NCBI GenBank assembly: GCA_028346125.1
Contig: JAOMEV010000012.1
Coordinates: forward strand, 1-63,811
DNA length: 63,811 nucleotides
Direction of reading: 5' to 3'
From: Bacteriovoracales bacterium
GTDB taxonomy: Bacteria; Bdellovibrionota; Bacteriovoracia; Bacteriovoracales; Bacteriovoracaceae
In this document: positions 7,717-15,666 of the stretch, in pieces
How the letters are laid out: the number at the start of each line of letters is the position of its first letter
Position numbering within the stretch: position 1 is the first letter of the stretch
Notes under the pieces: model-generated
Database searches by the model: none
What the model saw: the letters and a program-made list of their open reading frames with translations, nothing else
What the model was told of the DNA's origin: nothing
Program-made: the position numbers and the translations under genes

Positions 7717-9511
7717 AATTTTTGTAAAGATCTTCCACATCTTTAGCGTACTTCATCATAATAAATTTTCTTTTTAGTTTCATAGTGGGAGTCAATTCCC
7801 CTGTAGAAACGTCAAAGAATTTAGGAAGAATAATAAACTTCTTAATGGTTTGAACCCTAGCAAGCCCCTTATTTATTTTTCCAATTTCTTCTTCAAGGTA
7901 ATTTCTAATTTTAGGGTCTTTTGAGTACTCCTCAAAGTTTTCTTTCTTATCAACGCCCAGAGGAGTTAAAAAACTATCAATAGTTTCATGGTTAATGGTG
8001 ATCAGAGCAGTTAAAAACTTTTTCTTATCCCCAATGACAACAGAATGACCTATGAGTTGAACTTGATTAAGTTTTCCTTCAATCATCTGGGGTGCAATAT
8101 TTTCACCGCCTGCAGTAATGATAATATCTTTTTTCCGATCAGTGATAAAAAGGAAACCTTCCTTATCTATATGGCCGACATCACCTGTATGAAGCCAGCT
8201 CTTTTCATCTAAGGCCCCTTTTGTCGCCTTTTCGTCTTTAAAGTACCCAATGAAAACATTTAGACCCCGGATAAGAATCTCACCATCATCTGCTATTTGA
8301 ACTTCTACATGAGGAAGTTTTACCCCTGCAGAACCTAGCTTTGTCCTTTCAGGAGTCGAAAATGTGGCCGTTCCAGCGCACTCACTCATTCCAAAAACTT
8401 CACATAAAGGAAGCCCCAAACTCATAAAAAATTCTAATGTTTCCTTGCTAATAGGGGCCGCTCCTGTCAATTGATAACGGCAACGATCAAAACCTAGTTG
8501 TTTTTTTACTTTTGAAAAAATAAGCATGTCGGCCAATTTGTAAGAAAAGGTTCTAGGAAGCCCTTTTTGTTCTCTATAGCCACTTTCTAAACCAACTTTT
8601 TTGGCCCACTTGATAATAAACTTCCTGACAGGACCACTCTGAGCACCTGCCATCATCATTTTTTCTTGAATTTTTTCCCAAATTCGAGGCACTCCTAAAA
8701 ATAGTGTTGGCCTCACCTCTCGAAGGTTTTCACCTAATTTTTCCATACTTTCCGCAAAGAAAACCTGTCCTCCAACAATCATCGTTCCAACAATCGTGAT
8801 TTCCTGTTCGGCCACATGGCTTAATGGAAGATAACTCAAAATTGTTTCATCGCGGTCTGTATAAAATTGAGTGATTGTTTTTCCAGTATTATAAATGAGG
8901 TTTTTATGAGAAAGCATCACTCCTTTTGGTTTTGCTGTCGTTCCGGAGGTGTAAACAAGTGTCGCCAAATCTTCTGGTTTTTGCTCGTCTCGTTTTTTTT
9001 GAAATTCTTCTTCAGAGAACTTTTTTCCTATACTAGGGAGGTCTTCCCAACTATGTACCATTGGATCATCGTCTTCACCCTTCATGAGCACAATGGCCTT
9101 AAGTTCGCTTAACTTCGGCCTAATTTTCTTTACCTTTTCTAATTGAATTTGGTCCTCAACAATAACGATACTCGAATCGCTATGCTTAATAAGAAAGTAG
9201 CACTGATCTGGAGAGCTTGTTGTATAAATCCCAACAGGAACTCCTCCTCCCATAATAGCAGCGATGTCTGAAACAACCCACTGGACACAATTAAAGCCAA
9301 TAATAGAGACACCCTCGCCTCTTCTTAAACCCAATTGGCAGAAGGCCCTTCCAATGAGACATGTAAGTTCATAATACTCTTTCCAAGAAATGAACTCCCA
9401 CTTGCCATTAACTTTGAAATTTAAAGCATTTTGATGCTCACACGTTTTGGCGGTTCTTTCTAATAACTCTCCGATTGTCATTTTATCCAGATCATCATGA
9501 TAATCTAACAT
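7709..9511 (-). CDS. Long-chain acyl-CoA synthetase (AMP-forming)
   Basis: 600 residues, the usual length of the long-chain (FadD15-like) branch. The AMP-binding loop YTSGTTAKPKGVMLSHKN lies near residue 187, the adenylate-site block GMSECAGTATFS in the middle, and the hinge block HTGDVGHIDKEGFLFITDRK towards the C-terminus, followed by a KDIIITAGGENIAP lid. It activates fatty acids with ATP and CoA (EC 6.2.1.3). ATG 9511 follows GAGG. It is the last gene of a minus-strand group after an RND exporter and an ABC exporter (57-bp gap to the permease), hinting that its acyl substrate is moved or salvaged by those proteins; that link is inferred. Confidence 0.93.
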   Translation of the reverse strand: MLDYHDDLDKMTIGELLERTAKTCEHQNALNFKVNGKWEFISWKEYYELTCLIGRAFCQLGLRRGEGVSIIGFNCVQWVVSDIAAIMGGGVPVGIYTTSSPDQCYFLIKHSDSSIVIVEDQIQLEKVKKIRPKLSELKAIVLMKGEDDDPMVHSWEDLPSIGKKFSEEEFQKKRDEQKPEDLATLVYTSGTTAKPKGVMLSHKNLIYNTGKTITQFYTDRDETILSYLPLSHVAEQEITIVGTMIVGGQVFFAESMEKLGENLREVRPTLFLGVPRIWEKIQEKMMMAGAQSGPVRKFIIKWAKKVGLESGYREQKGLPRTFSYKLADMLIFSKVKKQLGFDRCRYQLTGAAPISKETLEFFMSLGLPLCEVFGMSECAGTATFSTPERTKLGSAGVKLPHVEVQIADDGEILIRGLNVFIGYFKDEKATKGALDEKSWLHTGDVGHIDKEGFLFITDRKKDIIITAGGENIAPQMIEGKLNQVQLIGHSVVIGDKKKFLTALITINHETIDSFLTPLGVDKKENFEEYSKDPKIRNYLEEEIGKINKGLARVQTIKKFIILPKFFDVSTGELTPTMKLKRKFIMMKYAKDVEDLYKNFT

Positions 9512-9568
9512 AGAAACCTCGTACCTCTATTTTGTCTTTCATTTAGGATAATGGATTTCTTTTCAAAT

Positions 9569-10339
9569 TTATAGTCTTAGACCAAAACCTTTTTTGATTA
9601 ATATCAGGCAAACAAACCATAAAATGATGACAAAAAAAAGGAGAATAAAAAGGGACCAAAAAACAGGCACGTCAGAATAGTCTAAAAGCCCATACCTAAA
9701 GGCATTTACAAGGTAGAGTATCGGGTTGATCAAGGAAACTTTCTGCCAAAAGTCGGGTAAAAAGCTCAGAGAATAAAAGACACCTCCCAAGTATGTTAAA
9801 GGTGTCAAAACAAAAGTAGGAACAATAGAGATATCGTCAAACTTCTTAGCGAAAAGTGCATTAATAAACCCTAATAGAGAAAAAACAAGTGTCGTTAATA
9901 TCATTGTAAAAAAGGTAAAAAAGGGATGCTTAATCGATAGGGGGGAAAATAAAAGGGAAATAATCGTTATAAGAACTCCTACAATGAAACCTCTCATAAC
10001 TCCACCGCTCAAGAACCCCAAAAGAATTGTCGACGGATAAAGAGGGGAAACTAAAAGCTCCTCAATATTTTTCTGAAACTTGGCACTAAACACAGTCGTC
10101 ACCACGTTCGTGTAAGAGTTCGTGATGATCGCCGTCATAATAAGCCCAGGTATAATAAAATCGATATAGGCGAACCCCTGCATATTCTTGATTTGGGCCC
10201 CAATAAAGTTACCAAAAATTAAAAAATAAAGAGTTATCGTTATGAGAGAAGGCAAAAGAGTTTGAGTCCAAATTCTAAATAATCGAATCATTTCTTTTCG
10301 GAGTATGGTTAAAAGTCCTACAAGTTGAACTTTAAGCAT
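9569..10339 (-). CDS. ABC-2 type transporter permease
   Basis: 256 residues with about six membrane segments and the ABC-2 membrane-domain signature: NFIGAQIKNMQGFAYIDFIIPG early on, EELLVSPLYPSTILLGF in the cytoplasmic loop, and TPLTYLGGVFYSLSFLPDFW near the fifth helix. It resembles YadH-type permeases. Its start overlaps the ATPase gene by 8 bp and is preceded by GGAGGAG, so the two subunits are translated together and would form a homodimeric-permease exporter. The substrate cannot be read from sequence; drug, polysaccharide and lipid exporters share this fold. Confidence 0.9.
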   Translation of the reverse strand: MLKVQLVGLLTILRKEMIRLFRIWTQTLLPSLITITLYFLIFGNFIGAQIKNMQGFAYIDFIIPGLIMTAIITNSYTNVVTTVFSAKFQKNIEELLVSPLYPSTILLGFLSGGVMRGFIVGVLITIISLLFSPLSIKHPFFTFFTMILTTLVFSLLGFINALFAKKFDDISIVPTFVLTPLTYLGGVFYSLSFLPDFWQKVSLINPILYLVNAFRYGLLDYSDVPVFWSLFILLFFVIILWFVCLILIKKGFGLRL

Positions 10340-11249
10340 CCTGTTCTCCTCCTTCGACTAAATTGACAAATAGCTCCTCCAAACGATTCACTTTGTTTTT
10401 TACCCTTCTAACAACAATTCCTTTATTTTTAAGGTCCGCCATAAGGTCACATAAAAGTTGCGTTTTTTTTAGCCGTACCTCAAGAGTTTTTTGATCGACT
10501 TTTTCTAGATCAAATTCCAGAGAAGGAAGGTCTTCTATTTCTTCACAATAAAGAATGTAAGTTTCGCGATTCAATTTATGAAGCAAGGAAGATGTTGAGT
10601 TATTCTCAATGATATTTCCTTTATCGATAATAGCAATATTCTTACAAAGTGATTCGGCCTCTTCGAGATAGTGGGTTGTAAGAATTATAGTCATTCCCGT
10701 TTTATTTTGGGTCTCTATGAAGTCCCACATTGACCTCCTCAAACTTATATCGACTCCAGCGGTCGGTTCATCAAGAATGAGTACCTCTGGGTTATGTACG
10801 AGGGCCCTGGCAATCATAAGGCGCCTTTTCATACCTCCTGAAAGCCGACCGGCCGGAACATTTAATTTATCCGAAAGACCCAAGAGCGCTAACAGCTCCA
10901 AGGCCTTACCTTTGGCCACCGAATGCTCGATACCATAAAAACCGGCCTGATTCATGACTATCTGAAGACAAGTTTCAAAAATATTAAAATTAAACTCTTG
11001 AGGAACAACCCCTAACATGCTTCGAACGCTATACGGGTCAGTATCAAGGTCAACTCCATGGACAGAAACCTGCCCAGAATTTTTGTTAATCAGCCCGCAA
11101 ATAATTCCAATAAGTGTACTTTTACCTGCGCCGTTCGGCCCTAAAAGACCAAAAAAGTCTCCCTTTTCAATACTAAGGTCAATTCCCCTAAGGGCCTCTA
11201 CCCGAGGTGGGTAAACTTTCCACAAACTTTTTACATTAAGAGCGTCCAT
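10332..11249 (-). CDS. ABC transporter ATP-binding protein
   Basis: 305 residues. Walker A is GPNGAGKST (about 38-46), the ABC signature is LSGGMKRRL, Walker B is VLILDEPTAG, and the switch histidine lies in ILTTHYLEEAE. A C-terminal extension of about 80 residues is typical of CcmA/YadG/DrrA-type exporters. It pairs with the overlapping ABC-2 permease. It also overlaps the upstream RND gene by 14 bp, so the RND protein, ATPase and permease form one tight operon. ATG 11249 follows AAGGA. Confidence 0.93.
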   Translation of the reverse strand: MDALNVKSLWKVYPPRVEALRGIDLSIEKGDFFGLLGPNGAGKSTLIGIICGLINKNSGQVSVHGVDLDTDPYSVRSMLGVVPQEFNFNIFETCLQIVMNQAGFYGIEHSVAKGKALELLALLGLSDKLNVPAGRLSGGMKRRLMIARALVHNPEVLILDEPTAGVDISLRRSMWDFIETQNKTGMTIILTTHYLEEAESLCKNIAIIDKGNIIENNSTSSLLHKLNRETYILYCEEIEDLPSLEFDLEKVDQKTLEVRLKKTQLLCDLMADLKNKGIVVRRVKNKVNRLEELFVNLVEGGEQDA

Positions 11250-13545
11250 TACCAGTCCTTTTTGGAATCAAGATTGCTGGTAAAAAAGTGAGATCTAAAA
11301 TCAAGGCCGTAGAGAGAATGATAGAAGTCATAACTCCAAAATAAACGTTGGGGATAAAGGTTCCAAAGGCCAGAGTTCCAAACGAAACAACTAAAACAAG
11401 AGTTGTCATCATTAATGCAGGGCTTGTATAAATAAAAATAGAGCGGACACTTTCAAATGATGTCTGTCCTTGCTCCTTTAACCTTTTGTAGTTAGACAAA
11501 ATATGAATTGTATCATCAACGGCAATACCTAAACAGACAGAGCCCACAATCACGGTACCTACATCCATAGGGCGTCCGGTAATGTAAAGAACGGCCCCAC
11601 CCAAAATTAAAGGTATGGTATTGGTCATAAGGGCCAATACACCTATTTTTAGAGAGCGAAAATACAAAAACAAAAGAATACTTATACAAACAAGTGCGAC
11701 ACTGATCGATTGAACAAAAGAGCGGACCACATAGCCATTCAAAAACTGATAAAGCTTATTTTTTCCTGTTGTCGTTATATCAAGCCCCATGCTCCTGGCC
11801 TTATTTTCAATTTCTTTTACAGCGTCCACAACCAGGGAGGATTTTGAAAGTGTCCAAAGCGCTGTAATACGCATAGATTCTTTATTAATTGTCATTCTAT
11901 CGTTGAGGTCCATCCCCTGGGGAAGGCTCATTGTATAAAGAAAAAGCTCTTGGGCAATGGCCTTTTTATCTTCAACAAGTCTGTATTCCTTTTGATTGCC
12001 TCCGTGGAGAGAGCGATGAGTAGATTTTAAAATATCAATAATCGAAAGAGCTCTCGTTACATATGGCCTTTCTTGGATCCAATTTTGAAACTTCTCAACC
12101 TTTTTTAAAAACGCTGGCTCCTTTATTCCCTCGGGCTTCCCTGTCCGAATCATAATTTCTAAACCTCTGGCCCCTCCAACTTTTTTGGTAATAAAATCTT
12201 GGGACTCTCTCACCCAATAACCTTTTTTAAAATAAAGATAAGGATCAGAGTTCACAGTATTTTTTAAAGAAAGAAAAATGCCAAGAAATGAAAGAGCTAT
12301 AAAGCTGTAAATAAAAATAAGTCGCTTTTTTTCTAAAAAGACCATATACCTGTCAATGAATTGATTAAGCCTGTTTTTCTTATCCTCAGTCCATTGTCTC
12401 GCAGGCACAGGCAATAAAAAAATGAGTCCACCTAAAACAAAATAAGTATAGGCCCAAGCAAAAAGCACTCCAACTCCTGCCAAAGCCCCCATTCCTGAAA
12501 TGGACTTAATATTGACATTGGAAAAGCTAAAAAACCCAATTGCCGTCGAGATAGTGGTTAAAACGGTCGGTACAAAGTTTTTTAAAAGAGAATACTTTGC
12601 GGCCTTTATTTTTTCTTGCCCATCATAGATGGCCCTATAAAAAACGGCAAGAATATGAACACTATCAGCGATACCAATTCCAATTAAAATTTGAGGGACG
12701 GCGGCAGTCCCCGAGGTTATAGGAAAGCCTAAAAGTGCACCAACAGAAAAAGTTGATCCTATAGTCAGGCCAATAACCAAAAAGCAAAGAAGAATCCCCC
12801 AAACCGTTTTTAAAGTAAGGTAAAGAAAAATAGTAGTTGCGATAAAAACCAACGGTAACATTTTTGAGAGATCAATTTTTGTGGCCTCTTCAAAGCCGTA
12901 AGTAATAGCCGGTCCACCAGTAAGATAGAGACGATGGTCTGTTCTTTTAGAATTTTTTAAAAGCTTCTTTGTTTCATTTATTGTTTTTTTAAAGTCTGGT
13001 GCTTTTATTAAACCAGGTTTTAAACGAGCAAAAAGCATCGCCGTTTTCCCATCACGACTTATAAGGTAATCAGGAAGAATCTCATGCCCTAATGCAATCC
13101 TTTTTCTCTCTTTCAAAAAGGAAAGATTAAAACTTTCCTCTTCAGGTATAAGGGGTTCAACAATAATATCGTCACCCTCTGCATGAACCCAATTATAATT
13201 TGTGAGAGAGTCAACTCGAATGACTTCGGGAAGAAGCCACATTTTTCTGGTCATCTCTTGGAGAAGCTTAACAGAATCCTGATCAAATATTCCTGAAGGG
13301 CTATGTATTGCAATGACTACGGAGTCATCATTTCCAAATTTTTTTTGAAAATTGTTAAAGTCTTTAATCATAGGATCATCATCATAGAAAAATCCTGTAT
13401 AACTAAAGTCCGCTTTTGTTTTAACTAAGAAAGGAACGAGAGAAAAAAAACAAAGGAATCCTAAAATAAGAGAAATCTTGGATTTTTTTTCGATGAACCT
13501 GACAACTTCTTCAGCGAGTTTTGGCACTTTGAGTTCGTAGGCCAT
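11236..13545 (-). CDS. RND/MMPL-family exporter (hydrophobe exporter, HAE3-like)
   Basis: 769 residues with two homologous halves: a membrane segment near 30-50, a periplasmic loop, then five to six helices (about 225-375), repeated in the second half (about 405 and 610-760). Family blocks include GIGIADSVHILAVFYRA and GIAVDDTIHILSNYKRL, the paired 'GxxxDxxIH' signatures containing the proton-relay aspartates. Members of this group move lipids, sterols or hopanoids across or out of the inner membrane. ATG 13545 has AAGGA at 6 bases. It is the first gene of the group continuing with the ABC exporter and acyl-CoA synthetase, which fits lipid handling. A second, shorter MMPL protein lies at 54443. 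Confidence 0.9.
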   Translation of the reverse strand: MAYELKVPKLAEEVVRFIEKKSKISLILGFLCFFSLVPFLVKTKADFSYTGFFYDDDPMIKDFNNFQKKFGNDDSVVIAIHSPSGIFDQDSVKLLQEMTRKMWLLPEVIRVDSLTNYNWVHAEGDDIIVEPLIPEEESFNLSFLKERKRIALGHEILPDYLISRDGKTAMLFARLKPGLIKAPDFKKTINETKKLLKNSKRTDHRLYLTGGPAITYGFEEATKIDLSKMLPLVFIATTIFLYLTLKTVWGILLCFLVIGLTIGSTFSVGALLGFPITSGTAAVPQILIGIGIADSVHILAVFYRAIYDGQEKIKAAKYSLLKNFVPTVLTTISTAIGFFSFSNVNIKSISGMGALAGVGVLFAWAYTYFVLGGLIFLLPVPARQWTEDKKNRLNQFIDRYMVFLEKKRLIFIYSFIALSFLGIFLSLKNTVNSDPYLYFKKGYWVRESQDFITKKVGGARGLEIMIRTGKPEGIKEPAFLKKVEKFQNWIQERPYVTRALSIIDILKSTHRSLHGGNQKEYRLVEDKKAIAQELFLYTMSLPQGMDLNDRMTINKESMRITALWTLSKSSLVVDAVKEIENKARSMGLDITTTGKNKLYQFLNGYVVRSFVQSISVALVCISILLFLYFRSLKIGVLALMTNTIPLILGGAVLYITGRPMDVGTVIVGSVCLGIAVDDTIHILSNYKRLKEQGQTSFESVRSIFIYTSPALMMTTLVLVVSFGTLAFGTFIPNVYFGVMTSIILSTALILDLTFLPAILIPKRTGNGRS

Positions 13546-13615
13546 TAGAGGTCCTTGAATAAGATATCTTAAATAGATATTAAAGAAACAAAAAACCCAA
13601 GTCCAGAGAGAAAAT

Positions 13616-14200
13616 TCAGAAGATCATTACATCTCCTCCCTGTAAATCGTCATCCCCAGAATCAAAATTCCCCTTCATGAATTTATCGATATCATTAACC
13701 TCAGTCCTCAAATGATTATAAACATGACCTTCTTTCATGGCCAAAGACCAGCTGTCTCTTAAAAGTACTTTTTTCTCTTTTGGGAAGTGTTTTTGGGCAC
13801 TCCCTAACAAAGTTACACTTTCCCCTTCAATTTTATTAACAACAGGAACACCTAGGTTTAGATAGTCCACCTGCTCAAGCGACTTTTTTATAGCGGCCAT
13901 AAACATATTAGAGTACTCAGAAAACAAACCAATTCCCACGTTTAAAGAGTGGTCCTTCTCCCAAGGGAAACAGCTTTTCACAAGATCACCGACTATTTTC
14001 TCGTTAAAAAAGACCATGAGGTTTGTATTAATCGTTTGACCTCTTGCTGCGACAAAGCAGCAGTAAGTTAACTCATTCCAGATATTAGTAACTTCATTAG
14101 AAGTCACTTCTTCTCTTTCGGTTGATTCCTGGAATATACGAACACTAGACTCTCTGCAATAATTTTTAAACTCTAAAACAACCTTGTCTTTCAAATTCAT
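13616..14200 (-). CDS. CheX-like domain protein, tentative
   Basis: 194 residues, soluble, no signal peptide. The segment GLFSEYSNMFMAAIKKSLEQ resembles the ExxNM....K..L helix of CheC/CheX-type proteins (phosphatases acting on CheY). The acidic C-terminus, DDDLQGGDVMIF, is unusual. The resemblance is weak, so CheX is a hypothesis; otherwise it is a conserved hypothetical protein. It stands 65 bp downstream of the start of the divergent-free upstream gap at 14201-14265 and 70 bp upstream of the RND gene on the same strand, and could be the leader of that group. Confidence 0.5.
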   Translation of the reverse strand: MNLKDKVVLEFKNYCRESSVRIFQESTEREEVTSNEVTNIWNELTYCCFVAARGQTINTNLMVFFNEKIVGDLVKSCFPWEKDHSLNVGIGLFSEYSNMFMAAIKKSLEQVDYLNLGVPVVNKIEGESVTLLGSAQKHFPKEKKVLLRDSWSLAMKEGHVYNHLRTEVNDIDKFMKGNFDSGDDDLQGGDVMIF

Positions 14201-14265
14201 CCTTTTTATTTATTTTCTTAATAAAAATTAATGCATGAAGTATAAAAAAACAAGTTTGAAAATTT

Positions 14266-15330
14266 TTAGAGAGAAAATTCCTTTTTAAGAGACTTTGACA
14301 CGAAGTTTTTTAGTCGTCTTCCTCTATAAACTTTTTTGGTGTAATCATATGGATTTAGGCCATCTATTTTCACCCATCGAAAAGGAGAGAAGAACAAATA
14401 AGCGTGAACATTGCTTCTAGAGATCCAAGAAGAACAGTTCCGAGGCTTTATAGTCGATTGATAAATTCCATTAGGGGAAAAAACAAGGTCTTCATGATCA
14501 GATATAGAAATATCTCCAAAAAACCTACTCATGACAATATCGCGACTTCCTTGTATAACACCAACGTTCCAATGAGAAAACTTTTCACAGAGGGGCGGAA
14601 AAAACCTTGCCAAATTTCCACTTTCAAGACCCGTTTTAATGCCATATCTCGAAAAAGCATCACTAAAATCTTTTCGAAAGTCCGGAGAAAACTTTTCCCA
14701 AAACTTTTCTCCAAAATGCATCCCCGCCGAATCGATAATAAGAGTCCTTTTCAAAGAACTATCCTTAGGCATAAGCTTATCAAAAGTGGGAAGGTGAACA
14801 AGCGTACCAAAAGCACCCGCTGAAGAACCATAGACAAAAAGGTCTTTAACTTTTGACCAATCAAGATAACCAATATCGGCCAAAAGCTTTAAAGATTTTT
14901 CAACGTTGGTCCTTCCAAAGTGAATCATTTCATTGTCACCGTAATAAGTTCTATGCGTTCCAGCATAAACATCAGCGGTACAATAAGGAAAAATAACATG
15001 CCCATGGCCTGCCAAAAAGTTTTGAGATTTTTTTCGTCTCGAATAAACGCTTTTTAGAAAGAGGAATTTAGAAGGAAAAAGTGGAAACGCATGAGGAATA
15101 ACACCAAAACAACTTTTTTTATCCCAACAAACTCCACCCGGTCTGAACTCAAAGGCCCATTTTGACTTTCTTTTTTTATCTATAAAAATTTTATATGCAT
15201 CACCATTTCCACAAAAAGCACCAGGAACAGTAAGAACTTCATAATCACGATAGGGGCCCCGGCCAAAAGAGGCATTAATCGTCATAAAAAGGCCAAATAA
15301 AAGTATTAAAACATTTTTTACACAAAGCAA
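14266..15330 (-). CDS. Exported pectinacetylesterase/Notum-family hydrolase
   Basis: 354 residues, starting at TTG 15330 behind AAGGA, with a signal peptide (VLILLFGLFMTINASFG). The PAE-family blocks are present: GAFCGNGDAYKIFI, FRPGGVCWDKKSC (oxyanion-side GG and cysteine), and the nucleophile elbow FVYGSSAGAFG (Ser near residue 168). The later GSRDIVMS and SDHEDLVF blocks could carry the Asp and His of the triad. The family deacetylates pectin in plants and removes lipid from Wnt in animals (Notum); bacterial members are largely uncharacterised carboxylesterases. Probably secreted or periplasmic. It is monocistronic, with a 336-bp gap upstream. Confidence 0.82.
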   Translation of the reverse strand: MLCVKNVLILLFGLFMTINASFGRGPYRDYEVLTVPGAFCGNGDAYKIFIDKKRKSKWAFEFRPGGVCWDKKSCFGVIPHAFPLFPSKFLFLKSVYSRRKKSQNFLAGHGHVIFPYCTADVYAGTHRTYYGDNEMIHFGRTNVEKSLKLLADIGYLDWSKVKDLFVYGSSAGAFGTLVHLPTFDKLMPKDSSLKRTLIIDSAGMHFGEKFWEKFSPDFRKDFSDAFSRYGIKTGLESGNLARFFPPLCEKFSHWNVGVIQGSRDIVMSRFFGDISISDHEDLVFSPNGIYQSTIKPRNCSSWISRSNVHAYLFFSPFRWVKIDGLNPYDYTKKVYRGRRLKNFVSKSLKKEFSL

Positions 15331-15553
15331 AATAGTATCCTTCGTTCTATTTCAATAATTTGGATCTAGAATTTATAATAAAAGAGTTTTCTTTGGAAAC
15401 GATATTATTGCCACATTTTTTCATTTTTTCTTACATTCTTAATGCCCATAGCATCAAAAACGATAATTTAAAGGAATCCTTTCAAACAATTAACAAAGCT
15501 TAAACACCTTCCTCTTCAATTTCAGGTAGAAACCTCCCTAACAAAGGTTTTAT
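15331..15553. other. Intergenic stretch upstream of the pectinacetylesterase-family gene
   Basis: AT-rich gap that must hold the promoter of the minus-strand hydrolase gene and, on the other strand, that of the 27-residue peptide gene at 15554. I see no clear -35/-10 pair and no strong hairpin here. Nothing else was recognised. Confidence 0.4.
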
Positions 15554-15637
15554 ATGAGTAAAAATCTTATCCTCTTTATTTTTCTCCTCATTGTTTTTTA
15601 TCAAATTAAAATATCAACACCTTTTCCCGCCAGTTGA
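15554..15637 (+). CDS. Possible 27-residue hydrophobic peptide
   Basis: A short frame, MSKNLILFIFLLIVFYQIKI and seven more residues, begins at ATG 15554, which follows AAAGG with 6-base spacing. It is almost entirely one membrane helix. A GC-rich hairpin lies just after the TGA (15644-15662). The sequence could equally be a signal-peptide-like chance frame, since AT-rich DNA generates Phe/Leu/Ile runs easily. Its opposite-strand neighbours are the pectinacetylesterase and transglutaminase genes. Supported only by ribosome site, composition and hairpin. Confidence 0.3.
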   Translation: MSKNLILFIFLLIVFYQIKISTPFPAS

Positions 15638-15643
15638 TCCAAT

Positions 15644-15662
15644 AAGGGCCACGAGGGCCCTT
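15644..15662. terminator. GC-rich hairpin between convergent ends
   Basis: A 7-bp perfect stem AAGGGCC/GGCCCTT with loop ACGAG, 4 bp beyond the stop of the minus-strand transglutaminase and 6 bp beyond the stop of the possible 27-residue peptide. The following T-run is short on both strands, so efficiency is uncertain. Confidence 0.5.
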
Positions 15663-15666
15663 TCTA

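Noticed and set aside
14404-14823. 139-codon open frame on the plus strand
   Set aside because: Opposite strand of the pectinacetylesterase-family gene, whose catalytic motifs are intact; the shadow has no motif.
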